Shown one piece after another: positions 52,751 through 60,484 of a stretch of DNA of 64,000 nt (positions within the stretch are counted from its first letter, which is position 1; each line of letters starts with the position of its first letter). A program made the position numbers and the translations under genes. Under the pieces are notes generated by a model. That model did not search any database. It saw only the letters and a program-made list of their open reading frames with translations, and was not told the DNA's origin. The DNA comes from RUG14121 sp964533935 (GTDB lineage Bacteria > Bacillota_I > Bacilli_A > RF39 > UBA660): positions 56,431 to 120,430 of the forward strand of contig CAZHOG010000004.1 in the NCBI GenBank assembly GCA_964533935.1, in the 5' to 3' direction.

Positions 52751-53512
52751 TCATACTAGCCTTTTTTTCTTATTAACTAATTTCATAATTATTCCAGCTA
52801 TTCCAATTACTACTATTGATGAAATAATAATTATAATAATTTTTTTATGTTTTTTAAAATAATCTTTTATATTGTTAAAAAAATTTTTCTTGCTTTCTTT
52901 TATTTCTTCTTTTTCGTTTTCTTGATGTTTTTCTGAATAACTTTTTGCGCCATTCATAAACGAATCAAATGTAAGCTCTGTATTACCTGTTAAAAATTTT
53001 TGACAATTCTCATATTCTGGATATGTTTCACAAATTGTATATTGAGAATACTCGTTATAATAAGGTGTAACTAAATTTGCTACTCTTAATTCTTGTCCAG
53101 CACATGTTTCTGTATAAGATCTAATTGTTATAGTATATGTAATCATTTCATCTGCAGGTAATGCATTTAATGTCAATGAACCATTATCAGTATCATTATA
53201 ATAATAATCTTTTGATTCATTATTATAACTATTCTTAACATTAATATATATTTTGTCAGTAATATTAAATATTTTAACGATAAACCCTGGTTTTAAAACT
53301 TTTACAACATCTCCAGCTTTTATACCTTCAGCATCTTCTAATGCCACAAAAGAATCTCCAGTATCTATTTCTGTTTCTTCATATGTTGCTTTTACAGTAG
53401 ATGCCAAATCATTTAATTTAACCTGTTCTTCATAAGAACATTCAGCATTTACATTGTTAATTAACATTAATCCTAGAAATGCAAATAATAAATATTTTAG
53501 TTTTTTACGCAT
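52751..53512 (-). CDS. Exported protein with C-terminal membrane anchor, first gene of the secretion locus
   Basis: 253 residues: signal peptide to about VNA (residue 23), a beta-rich ectodomain (24-190) with cysteines at C25, then CAGQELR, CETYPEYENC, and a basic linker (KHKK) before a C-terminal helix (about 224-244) and KKKR stop-transfer. GGTGAGAG precedes the ATG. It begins the main operon behind a near-consensus sigma-A promoter. The valine-rich VVKVLKPGFIVKIFNI strand pattern suggests an immunoglobulin-like or SH3-like fold. No family recognised. Confidence 0.6.
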   Translation of the reverse strand: MRKKLKYLLFAFLGLMLINNVNAECSYEEQVKLNDLASTVKATYEETEIDTGDSFVALEDAEGIKAGDVVKVLKPGFIVKIFNITDKIYINVKNSYNNESKDYYYNDTDNGSLTLNALPADEMITYTITIRSYTETCAGQELRVANLVTPYYNEYSQYTICETYPEYENCQKFLTGNTELTFDSFMNGAKSYSEKHQENEKEEIKESKKNFFNNIKDYFKKHKKIIIIIISSIVVIGIAGIIMKLVNKKKRLV

Positions 53513-53542
53513 TCTCTCACCAACCCAAATTTCTATGAATTT

Positions 53543-53571
53543 ATTGTATCACACACATATGTCATTTTCAA
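53543..53571 (-). promoter_or_regulatory. Main sigma-A promoter of the hybrid secretion locus
   Basis: TTGAAA (53566-53571), 17-bp spacer and TACAAT (53543-53548) on the minus strand, 31 nt from the first ATG. It reads as a housekeeping promoter, not a sporulation promoter. Confidence 0.75.
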
Positions 53572-53603
53572 GTGAGAATAGTAGTAAATTTTGTGTAAAT
53601 AAA

Positions 53604-53632
53604 TTGATTAGTACTTGAATTTATGTTATATT
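53604..53632 (+). promoter_or_regulatory. Divergent sigma-A promoter of the thioredoxin-like gene
   Basis: TTGATT (53604-53609), 17-bp spacer and TATATT (53627-53632), 16 nt from the ATG at 53648. The two divergent -35 boxes are 32 bp apart. Confidence 0.7.
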
Positions 53633-53647
53633 TTTGTTGGTGATGAT

Positions 53648-54100
53648 ATGAAGAAGAAAATACTTATAATAATACCAATATTACTTGTTATTGGTTTACT
53701 AATTTTTGGAGTTTTTATAAAAAATAAAAACAAAGAAAATGATAATTCAAATAATAAAATTGTTGAGTTATCAATGGCTGATTTAAATAAAAAAATTGAG
53801 GACAAAGACACTTTTATTCTTTTGATAACACAAACTGGTTGTTCTCACTGTGAAGCATTTTTAAAAACTGTTAAGAATACTATAAAAGATTATGACATTG
53901 TATTTTACGATATAAATCTTACTAATCTTTCAAGTGATGAACAAGGCCAATTAAAGTTAATTGCTAATACAAGTGGTACTCCTACTACAGTATTTATAAA
54001 AGATGGTGTTGAAGAAACTACTTTAAATAGAATTGTTGGAGAAACTAGTGAAGCTAAATTAGTAGAAAAATTAACTAAACAAGGTTATATAAAGGAATAA
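53648..54100 (+). CDS. Membrane-anchored thioredoxin-like protein
   Basis: 150 residues from ATG 53648 (GGTGATGAT upstream; an earlier in-frame ATG has no binding site). One N-terminal helix (about 5-23) anchors an extracytoplasmic thioredoxin fold with the active site TGCSHC (QTGCSHCEAF) and cis-proline in SGTPTTVFIKDG. Membrane-bound thioredoxins with CxxC form, break or reshuffle disulfides outside the cell. Divergent to the Cys-rich secretion locus, it is a good candidate for oxidative folding of those exported proteins, an inference from position. CSHC resembles the CPHC of DsbA-type oxidases by having His before the second Cys. Confidence 0.8.
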   Translation: MKKKILIIIPILLVIGLLIFGVFIKNKNKENDNSNNKIVELSMADLNKKIEDKDTFILLITQTGCSHCEAFLKTVKNTIKDYDIVFYDINLTNLSSDEQGQLKLIANTSGTPTTVFIKDGVEETTLNRIVGETSEAKLVEKLTKQGYIKE

Positions 54101-54110
54101 TGGTGATTAG

Positions 54111-54821
54111 ATGAAAGAAATATTAAATAGAATAAAATGTTTAGGTATCTGGGTTTTGGTATTTTTATTATATTATAAGGGCTTACCAATAATACTTGCA
54201 GGTTTATTTGGAAATCTTTATAAATCTTCAAATATGTTTGTTAGTAATTTATCATTAATTCTTTCTGAAATTATTATCTTTATAATTTTAGTTTATATTT
54301 ATCGAAAGAAAATAATTAAAGATGTAAAGAACTATAAAGATAATTATAAGAAAAATTTAGATACAGGATTTAAATACTATGCTCTTGGATTATTAGTTAT
54401 GATAGCATCTAATTTAATATTATCTTTTATATTTAAAGATATGGCTACTAATGAGGCCGTTAATAGAGAATATCTTTCCAAATACCCTCTTTATTCTATT
54501 GTAGCAATGATTTTTGTTGGACCACTAGTAGAAGAAATAGTATTTAGATTAGGATTTAGAGATGCATTTAAAAAATGGCTTCCATATTGTTTATTCAGTG
54601 CTTTTGTTTTTGGTGGATTACACGTATTAACAGCTTATGAAACATTAACAATAAATGCTATTTTAAGTAATTGGCATCAATTATTATATATAATTCCTTA
54701 TGGTGCTCTTGGTTTTGCATTTGCTAAAACTTATTTTGAAACAGATAATATTTGCACATCAATGACAATACACATGTTACATAATGCTTTTACAGTATTA
54801 TTAATATTCTGTATAATGTAA
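54111..54821 (+). CDS. CPBP-family intramembrane metalloprotease
   Basis: 236 residues with about seven helices. The CPBP/ABI motifs are in order: VGPLVEEIVFR (E141, E142, R146), FGGLHVL with the first His and HMLHNAF near the C-terminus. Members remove C-terminal peptides of prenylated proteins in eukaryotes, and in Firmicutes they mature peptides or give bacteriocin immunity. GGTGATTAG precedes the ATG, 10 nt after the thioredoxin-like gene. It belongs to a three-gene plus-strand operon. Confidence 0.88.
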   Translation: MKEILNRIKCLGIWVLVFLLYYKGLPIILAGLFGNLYKSSNMFVSNLSLILSEIIIFIILVYIYRKKIIKDVKNYKDNYKKNLDTGFKYYALGLLVMIASNLILSFIFKDMATNEAVNREYLSKYPLYSIVAMIFVGPLVEEIVFRLGFRDAFKKWLPYCLFSAFVFGGLHVLTAYETLTINAILSNWHQLLYIIPYGALGFAFAKTYFETDNICTSMTIHMLHNAFTVLLIFCIM

Positions 54822-54831
54822 GAGGTTTTTA

Positions 54832-55731
54832 ATGAAAAAAGAATTAAAAGAAATTGATATAGAAGAAACAAATGATACTTTAGAAGAAAAACATAGTAAT
54901 AAATTAATAACACTATTAATATTAATTGTAATTATAATTGGTGGAATAATTTGTTATTCAAGATTTATTGGAACTAAAGGTTTAGAAGTAATAGAGAACA
55001 GTATTGTTGATAGTGAGTTGCCTGGCAGTTTTAATGGATTTAAAATTGTTCAATTTGCCGATATTCATTATGGTCAAACTACTTCTATAAATGATATAAA
55101 AAAAATGGTTACAAAGATTAATGAATTAAAACCTGATATTGTAATATTTACTGGAGATTTATTTGATAATGATATTAAAGTAACTGAAGATGATATAAAT
55201 AAATTAAAAGAAGAATTATCTAAAATAGATGCTAATTTAAACAAATATGCAGTTAAAGGTGATAATGATTATTCAAATGAATCAGATTATGAAACTGTTA
55301 TTAGATATGCAGAATTCACTATTTTAGATAATAGTAATGAATTAATTTATTTAAAAGATTCAACTCCAATTAAAATAGTTGGAACAACATCTTTAATTAA
55401 AAGTGATATTGATTATAATAGTGCTTATAATATCTTAGGTGATGAAGAACAATACTTCACTATTCTACTTACTCATGAGCCAAATATTATTAATGAAATC
55501 GAATCATACAAAACAAATATTTTATTCACATCTAACTCTTTAGGAGGATTAATAAATATTCCTTTTGTAGGTGGAACATTTAAGTTTAAAGGTTCTGATA
55601 ATTATATTAAAGGATACTATAAAGTTAATAAAACAAAGATGTATGTTAATAGTGGTATTGGTACATCAAATTATAATTTTAGATTATTTAATAAACCAAG
55701 TATAAATTTATATAGATTATATAATTATTAA
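54832..55731 (+). CDS. Membrane-anchored metallophosphoesterase-like protein with lost metal ligands
   Basis: 299 residues with one helix (about 27-45) and an extracytoplasmic calcineurin-like domain. D76 and H78 in FADIHYG, D109 in FTGDLFDN and H215 in LTHEPN remain. The GNHD motif is changed to GDND (about 143-146), and the final GHTHGG has become SNSLGG (234-239), removing both histidines that bind the second metal. It is thus a weakened or inactive enzyme, or uses one metal. AAGAGG precedes the ATG, 10 nt after the CPBP gene. Confidence 0.8.
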   Translation: MKKELKEIDIEETNDTLEEKHSNKLITLLILIVIIIGGIICYSRFIGTKGLEVIENSIVDSELPGSFNGFKIVQFADIHYGQTTSINDIKKMVTKINELKPDIVIFTGDLFDNDIKVTEDDINKLKEELSKIDANLNKYAVKGDNDYSNESDYETVIRYAEFTILDNSNELIYLKDSTPIKIVGTTSLIKSDIDYNSAYNILGDEEQYFTILLTHEPNIINEIESYKTNILFTSNSLGGLINIPFVGGTFKFKGSDNYIKGYYKVNKTKMYVNSGIGTSNYNFRLFNKPSINLYRLYNY

Positions 55732-55760
55732 AAAAACTCATATTTCTATGAGTTTTTTTA
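55730..55760. terminator. Bidirectional terminator between the phosphoesterase-like and coat genes
   Basis: AAAAAACTCATA/TATGAGTTTTTT inverted repeat with T-runs on both strands. Confidence 0.85.
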
Positions 55761-55770
55761 TCCTTCAATT

Positions 55771-56205
55771 CTAGCAAACACATTCAACAAATGTATCAGT
55801 TAAACATTTAATTGAGCAAACACAATTTAAATCTATTGTAAAGAATGAGTTTGTAGCTATATAAGGATTAATACTTGCAGTATCAGGATTATCTGCTAAT
55901 ACTCTACAAGTACAACAATTACCATCTAATTTTTCTACTCTAAAAACACAAGAACATAATTGTTGATTATCGCCATTAGCTGTTAAATCTTTTGTTGTTG
56001 GCATTCTCCATGGATTACCATTTGAGCAGCATGTAAATAGCATTATTGGTCTTGTATTACAAATAAGACAATTAGGTCCACCACCTAAAGATGGTCTGTC
56101 ACATGAATCCAAACAACTGTCAGGACATGCATTTTGTTGTAAAACTAAAATAACATTTAATATCTCAGCAATACAACTCTTATTTGAATTATTATTATTA
56201 CACAT
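55771..56205 (-). CDS. Spore coat protein of the CotY/CotZ family
   Basis: 144 residues from ATG 56205, set by AAAGGGTGAAAG; an upstream in-frame ATG would place that site inside the gene. Cysteine-rich in the CotY/CotZ pattern: CIAEILNVILVLQQNAC near the start, GPNCLICNTRPIMLFTCC, then CSCVFRVEKLDGNCCTCRVL and C-terminal CVCSIKC. These proteins assemble into a disulfide-linked crystalline lattice of the outer spore layer (crust or exosporium). A sigma-K-like promoter upstream fits late mother-cell expression. Confidence 0.9.
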   Translation of the reverse strand: MCNNNNSNKSCIAEILNVILVLQQNACPDSCLDSCDRPSLGGGPNCLICNTRPIMLFTCCSNGNPWRMPTTKDLTANGDNQQLCSCVFRVEKLDGNCCTCRVLADNPDTASINPYIATNSFFTIDLNCVCSIKCLTDTFVECVC

Positions 56206-56235
56206 ATCTTTCACCCTTTCATGTATTCTCATTAT

Positions 56236-56262
56236 TAATTTATGTTATTTTTTTAAAATAGT
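56236..56262 (-). promoter_or_regulatory. Sigma-K-type mother-cell promoter of the coat gene
   Basis: AC (56261-56262), 16-bp spacer and CATAAATTA (56236-56244) on the minus strand match the sigma-K pattern AC-N16/17-CATANNNTA, 31 nt from the ATG at 56205. Confidence 0.7.
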
Positions 56263-56324
56263 GATTATCTAATATATATTTATTTTTTTTATTTTCTATA
56301 GTATAATTAATTATAGGTGATAGA

Positions 56325-56642
56325 ATGGATACATATATTCAATATGCTTTAATTATTTTAGTTTTAATTATAATTTCATTGGTAATAATGAAATTAATGA
56401 AAAAAGATTTTAGTGTTGAAGCTAATAAATTAATTGGTTATTTAGGTGGAAAAGATAATATTATAAATGCTGAATGCAATATGTCGAGATTTAAAGTAAT
56501 ATTAAAAGATATTACAAAAGTTGATAAAGATGCAATTCAAAAATTAGGTGCTAAAGGTATAGTTGAAATTGATAATCAATTAAAAATTATTTTTGGAAAA
56601 GATGCTAGAGCATTGAAAAAATATATTGATGAAATAATATAA
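56325..56642 (+). CDS. Membrane-anchored lone PTS EIIB domain (glucose type)
   Basis: 105 residues: one helix (about 6-23) and a cytoplasmic EIIB fold. The phospho-cysteine position is C51 in AECNMSRFKV, followed by VDKDAIQKLGAKGIVEI and IIFGKDARALKKYIDEI, the usual EIIB-Glc ending. In sugar transporters EIIB passes phosphate to the sugar bound in EIIC. No EIIC or EIIA is encoded nearby, so this orphan may be a regulator or phosphate relay. Single gene with AGGTGATAG before its ATG and a terminator behind. Confidence 0.8.
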   Translation: MDTYIQYALIILVLIIISLVIMKLMKKDFSVEANKLIGYLGGKDNIINAECNMSRFKVILKDITKVDKDAIQKLGAKGIVEIDNQLKIIFGKDARALKKYIDEII

Positions 56643-56673
56643 AATACAGATATTAAAATATCTGTATTTTTTT
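56641..56673. terminator. Bidirectional terminator between convergent genes
   Basis: AAAATACAGATA/TATCTGTATTTT inverted repeat with T-run on both strands. Confidence 0.85.
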
Positions 56674-56971
56674 ATATTTTTTCAATATTACTTATATCAT
56701 TAATATTTATTGATTCATTGTCCATTGTTAATAAATAATTATTCTTTTTTCCAACAATAGTTTTAATAAATGATCGATCATTAATAGTTATTTTAACATC
56801 ACTTTTATATACATGATCTAATGAATTAAAAATATCAGATATTTTTTTAGAAATAGATTTCTTATCATTTCGTAAATCTATACTTTTATTCTCATCATAA
56901 TATAAATCTTGAGTATTATTTATTTTTTTCGATATTTTATTTGCATATACTCCTGGTAAATCATTCTTCAT
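56672..56971 (-). CDS. Small hypothetical protein
   Basis: 99 residues from ATG 56971; the GTG nine bases earlier is part of its GAGGTG binding site. Starts MKNDLPGVYANKISKKINNT and ends with a beta-rich part that includes FIKTIVGKKNNYLLTMDN. Basic, no membrane helix, no cysteine. The design (short helical arm plus small beta domain) would suit an RNA- or cell-wall-associated protein, but there is no family I can name. It is divergent from the SEDS gene, with the two starts only 57 bp apart. Confidence 0.6.
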   Translation of the reverse strand: MKNDLPGVYANKISKKINNTQDLYYDENKSIDLRNDKKSISKKISDIFNSLDHVYKSDVKITINDRSFIKTIVGKKNNYLLTMDNESININDISNIEKI

Positions 56972-57028
56972 TTGAAACACCTCAATATATTTTATGATAA
57001 TTGACTATTTTTGAGACATATTAATATT

Positions 57029-58120
57029 ATGAAAAATATTATAAATAAGAAAAATCTTCTATTATTTATACCACTAATAATCATTATGATTACTAGTCTT
57101 TTATTATTGTATAATTCAAAATTCATTTCTTCTCTTTATAATAAACATATGTATAAACAACTAATATGGTTTGTATTAGGAATAATAATCTTATTATTTT
57201 TTAATAAAATTAAATTATTATTTAAATTAAGTCCCTATTTATATTGGTTTAATTTATTACTGTTAATATTAGTTTTGATTTTTGGGAAAGAAATTAACGG
57301 CGCTAAAGCTTGGTTTAATTATAAGGGAATTTCTCTTCAACCAAGTGAACTAATGAAATTAACATATTCTATTTATTTAACTAAAATACTTTCTAGGTAT
57401 AAATATAAAAACATAAAAAATGAATTAATAGTTTTAATTAAAATATTATTTTTATTTTTAATTCCTTCGGTATTAATATTTCTAGAACCTGACACAGGAG
57501 CTATTATATTTTTAATAATAATAACTATCTTTGCAATATTTTTTTCTAACATTAAAAAATATTGGTTATTATTGATTATTGGATGTTTTATTATTTTATT
57601 AGGGTCATTTTTTTATTTATATTATTTTCACCAAGAGTTATTAATTAAATTAATCGGAACCTCATTCTTTTATCGAATGGATAGAATTATTAATTTTGGT
57701 ATAGAAAATAATATGCAGCTAGAAAATGCACTAATATCTATTGGTAATGGTTATTTATTTGGCAATGGAATTGGTAAACCTATTATATATATTCCAGAAA
57801 TTGCTACTGACTTTATTTTTGCATTATTAATTAGTACATTTGGTTTCATAGGTGGTTTAGTAATAACAATATGTTATTTTTTAATAGATTTATATTTAAT
57901 AGTTTTAATCTATAAATCCAAAAATAAAACCACCAGAATATTTTCTAGTGGATTTTTAGGAATATTTCTTTTTGGTCAAATTCAAAACATATTTATGAAT
58001 TTAGGACTTCTACCTATAATGGGTATTCCCTTACCTTTTTTATCATATGGTGGGTCTACAATAACTATCTACTTCTTTTATCTTTCAATTATTTTAAGAC
58101 TTAATTCTAATAATATCTAG
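57029..58120 (+). CDS. SEDS-family protein (FtsW/RodA/SpoVE)
   Basis: About 363 residues with ten helices. SEDS signatures are clear: NGAKAWFNYKGISLQPSELMK, EPDTGAIIFLIII, IGNGYLFGNGIGKPIIYIPE with ATDFIFALL (the Asp of the glycosyltransferase site), and the C-terminal GLLPIMGIPLPFLSYGGS. It polymerises lipid II with a partner class B PBP, in division, elongation or spore cortex synthesis; the partner gene is not adjacent, so which process is open. The start is uncertain: ATG 57029 lacks a good ribosome binding site and a TTG at 57011 is possible; TTGACT-N18-TATTAT overlaps the ATG. Confidence 0.85.
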   Translation: MKNIINKKNLLLFIPLIIIMITSLLLLYNSKFISSLYNKHMYKQLIWFVLGIIILLFFNKIKLLFKLSPYLYWFNLLLLILVLIFGKEINGAKAWFNYKGISLQPSELMKLTYSIYLTKILSRYKYKNIKNELIVLIKILFLFLIPSVLIFLEPDTGAIIFLIIITIFAIFFSNIKKYWLLLIIGCFIILLGSFFYLYYFHQELLIKLIGTSFFYRMDRIINFGIENNMQLENALISIGNGYLFGNGIGKPIIYIPEIATDFIFALLISTFGFIGGLVITICYFLIDLYLIVLIYKSKNKTTRIFSSGFLGIFLFGQIQNIFMNLGLLPIMGIPLPFLSYGGSTITIYFFYLSIILRLNSNNI

Positions 58121-58316
58121 GATAATAATAACTATAAGAATAATTTCCGTATGGATAAGCAGGATAATAAGGCTGTTGATTATTTACATATACAGGTCTT
58201 GGTCTAGTTAAACCTACTGCTGCTCCACCTGTTACTGCCCCTACTAAAAAAGGAAAGAAAAATTGTCTATCTCCTGAATTTTGATAATTATTTGATTGAT
58301 AAAAAGTTCTATACAT
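58107..58316 (-). CDS. Small Gly/Tyr-rich protein, possible spore or surface protein
   Basis: 69 residues from ATG 58316 (AAGGGAG upstream). A hydrophobic glycine segment FPFLVGAVTGGAAVGL is followed by RPRPVYVNNQQPYY and a tail with eleven tyrosines. Such small Tyr/Pro-rich proteins with a glycine-zipper-like helix occur among coat and surface proteins of spore formers, where Tyr can be crosslinked; this is a comparison, not a family match. Its 3' end overlaps the SEDS gene end by 14 bp in convergent orientation. Confidence 0.55.
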   Translation of the reverse strand: MYRTFYQSNNYQNSGDRQFFFPFLVGAVTGGAAVGLTRPRPVYVNNQQPYYPAYPYGNYSYSYYYPRYY

Positions 58317-58321
58317 TATAA

Positions 58322-58356
58322 AAACTCCCTTCATAATATTTTATGTTAGAGAGTTT
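58322..58356. terminator. Terminator behind tyrS, containing the ribosome binding site of the small Tyr-rich gene
   Basis: AAACTC/GAGTTT arms with a long AT loop and a T-run, mainly on the minus strand after tyrS. The GGGAG arm is also the ribosome binding site of the 58107-58316 gene. Confidence 0.5.
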
Positions 58357-58361
58357 TTTTA

Positions 58362-59588
58362 TTAATTATAAATGCCTAAATAATATTTTTTCTTACCTTT
58401 TTTAATAATTATAACTTCATTATCAATGGCATTATCCTTTGTTACTTCAAATTCTAAGTCATTCACTTTTTCATTATTAATACTTATTGCATTTCCTGTA
58501 ACCATTTCTCTTGCTTCTCTTTTGCTTGAACAAATTCCATTATTTACTAATAAATCAACAATATTAATATTACTATCAATATTAAAAGTTGGAACATCTT
58601 TAAAGTTTGCTTTTAATGTTGATGCAGATAAAGTTTTAATTTCATCTGTAAATAATGCATTACTTATTCTTTTAGCTTCTTCATAATCTTCTTTACTATG
58701 AATAAAAGTAATTACTTCTCTTGCTAATGCTTGATGAGCTTCTCTTAATTCTGGATGTTCATTATTAGATTTTTCTAAAGCATCTATTTCTTCTTTTGTT
58801 AAGAAAGTAAATACTTTTAAATACTCAATAACTTTTTCATCATCTGAATTAATTAAATATTGATATATTTCATAACTAGATGTTTTATTTTTATCTAACC
58901 ACAAAGCATTTCCTTCACTTTTACCAAATTTATTTCCATATTTGTCTGTAACAAGTGGCATTGTAAATGCATAAGCTTCATCACCTGTTTTTTTCTTTAT
59001 TAAATCAATACCAGCAGTTATATTTCCCCATTGATCTGATCCAGCAACTTGTAAATTACAATTTCTTGTTTCATGTAAATATAAGAAATCAAGTGCTTGC
59101 ATTATCATATAAGAAAATTCTGTATATGTAATTCCAGTTTCCAATCTTCGACGGATTATATCCTTATCTAACATATAATTAATATTAAAATATTTACCAT
59201 AATCTCTTAAAAAGTCAATAAAATTAATATCTTTTGACCAGTCATAATTATTTACTACTTCAAAACCAAATAATTCTTTAGCTTGTTTAGTTAAACCAGC
59301 AATATTTTTTTCTATCTCTTCAACTGTTTTCATTTCTCTTTCACTTGTTGGTCTTGGATCACCAATTCTTCCAGTTGCTCCACCAATAAGTAATAAAGGA
59401 TTATGACCTGCATCTTTTAATCTCTTAGAAATTAAGAAACTTGATAAGTGTCCTATGTGCATTGAATCAGCAGTTGGATCTGTTCCAATGTAAAAAGTTA
59501 TACCTCCTTCATTTAATTTTTTTTCTAATTCAGGACTAGTAATATCTTTTATTAATCCTCTATATTTTAAATCTTCAAATAATGTCAT
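58362..59588 (-). CDS. tyrS: Tyrosyl-tRNA synthetase
   Basis: 408 residues, a class I synthetase. HIGH motif as DSMHIGHLSSF (44-47), YIGTDPTADS, tyrosine pocket GITYTEFSYMIMQALDF and AGSDQWGNITAGID, KMSKS-type loop KFGKSEG (220-226), and a C-terminal S4 RNA-binding domain (about 340-405, LVNNGICSSKREAREMVTG). It attaches tyrosine to tRNA(Tyr). The ribosome binding site AGGAGG lies inside the end of the previous gene. It is the third gene of an operon controlled by a tyrosine T-box. Confidence 0.97.
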   Translation of the reverse strand: MTLFEDLKYRGLIKDITSPELEKKLNEGGITFYIGTDPTADSMHIGHLSSFLISKRLKDAGHNPLLLIGGATGRIGDPRPTSEREMKTVEEIEKNIAGLTKQAKELFGFEVVNNYDWSKDINFIDFLRDYGKYFNINYMLDKDIIRRRLETGITYTEFSYMIMQALDFLYLHETRNCNLQVAGSDQWGNITAGIDLIKKKTGDEAYAFTMPLVTDKYGNKFGKSEGNALWLDKNKTSSYEIYQYLINSDDEKVIEYLKVFTFLTKEEIDALEKSNNEHPELREAHQALAREVITFIHSKEDYEEAKRISNALFTDEIKTLSASTLKANFKDVPTFNIDSNINIVDLLVNNGICSSKREAREMVTGNAISINNEKVNDLEFEVTKDNAIDNEVIIIKKGKKKYYLGIYN

Positions 59589-59589
59589 A

Positions 59590-60069
59590 TTAACATTTCC
59601 TCCTTATTAATTTCATTTTATCTTCTATAGCAGTTTTTGGTACATTAAAATATTGTTGTAAATAACATAAATAATCCTCAGTACGAGAAGCCGTTTTTAA
59701 TCTTGTTTTAAATAATCTATCCGGCATTAATAAATCTAATGCCAAATCATAATAATACTCATCTAATTCAGTACTTTTTTCCATAATTACAAATCTATCA
59801 TTTTCATTATGTTCATTTAAAAATTCTTCATATATTTCTAAACAGTATGCTATAAGTAATCTTCTATCTTCAGGTGACAAATCAAGTGATACCCCGATAA
59901 ATTTATTTGTATTAAATTTATCACCAATTCTAATATCATCATTATTCATTGATATAATATAACAATAATCAAAATTAATTAAAAATACATCAATTCCTAA
60001 ACTATTTGCATACTTAATTATATCCAGTTCTTCATTTTCAAAGTCTATACAATTAATAATTTCTGCCAT
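59590..60069 (-). CDS. Degenerate ImmA/IrrE-like protein (second of two before tyrS)
   Basis: 159 residues. The order of elements is that of ImmA/IrrE metallopeptidases: DRRLLIAYCLEIYEEFL where family members have xRFTxAHELGHxxLH, then YYYDLALDLLMPDRLF (the ExxAxxFAxxLLMP element) and a helical end YLQQYFNVPKTAIEDKM. The HExxH is replaced by YCLEI and the third ligand Glu by Tyr, so no zinc site remains. Eight bp after its paralogue and 1 bp before tyrS. Perhaps it keeps only a binding role; function unknown. Confidence 0.7.
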   Translation of the reverse strand: MAEIINCIDFENEELDIIKYANSLGIDVFLINFDYCYIISMNNDDIRIGDKFNTNKFIGVSLDLSPEDRRLLIAYCLEIYEEFLNEHNENDRFVIMEKSTELDEYYYDLALDLLMPDRLFKTRLKTASRTEDYLCYLQQYFNVPKTAIEDKMKLIRRKC

Positions 60070-60077
60070 AATACCAC

Positions 60078-60476
60078 CTATTTTTTCTTAATTCTAGAAA
60101 GTTTATTTTCTATTAAAGGACAATTAACTGAGTATTCATCAGCAAGTTCAATTACGGATTTTCGATCATTTAATTTTTTAGGCAATAATAAATCTACGGC
60201 CATTTCATATAAATCTTTGTCAAATAATTGATCTCTAAAAATAATACAATTTTCAGTATTATTTACTTCTTTTTCAACTATGTGATAAGCCATCAAAAAT
60301 CTTGCAGTTCTAGAATTTGTATTCTCAATTATAATTTTAATAGTATAACCATCACGCATACTTAATAATGAAGATGTAAATGCATTTTGATTAATTTTTT
60401 TATTTTCTATTTCTATTACATGAGCAGTACATATTTCAAAACCTCTTTTCTTTGCTTCTGTTACTATATCTATCAT
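60078..60476 (-). CDS. Degenerate ImmA/IrrE-like protein (first gene of the tyrS T-box operon)
   Basis: 132 residues. SRTARFLMAYHIVEKEV stands where ImmA/IrrE has xRFTLAHELGH, then KDLYEMAVDLLLPKKL and SVIELADEYSVNCPLIENKL match the later LLMP and C-terminal helix elements. HExxH is changed to YHIVE, so the zinc site is lost. AGGAGG lies 6 nt before the ATG, directly behind the T-box terminator, so this gene is the first one switched on when tRNA(Tyr) is uncharged. Paralogue of the next gene. Its role is unknown. Confidence 0.7.
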   Translation of the reverse strand: MIDIVTEAKKRGFEICTAHVIEIENKKINQNAFTSSLLSMRDGYTIKIIIENTNSRTARFLMAYHIVEKEVNNTENCIIFRDQLFDKDLYEMAVDLLLPKKLNDRKSVIELADEYSVNCPLIENKLSRIKKK

Positions 60477-60484
60477 CTAAACCT

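Noticed and set aside
24906..53512. Integrative conjugative element or plasmid remnant
   Set aside because: There is no relaxase, oriT-like inverted repeat cluster, integrase, replication protein or attachment-site duplication. Flanks are core genes, base composition equals that of the neighbours, and the Tad genes are interleaved.
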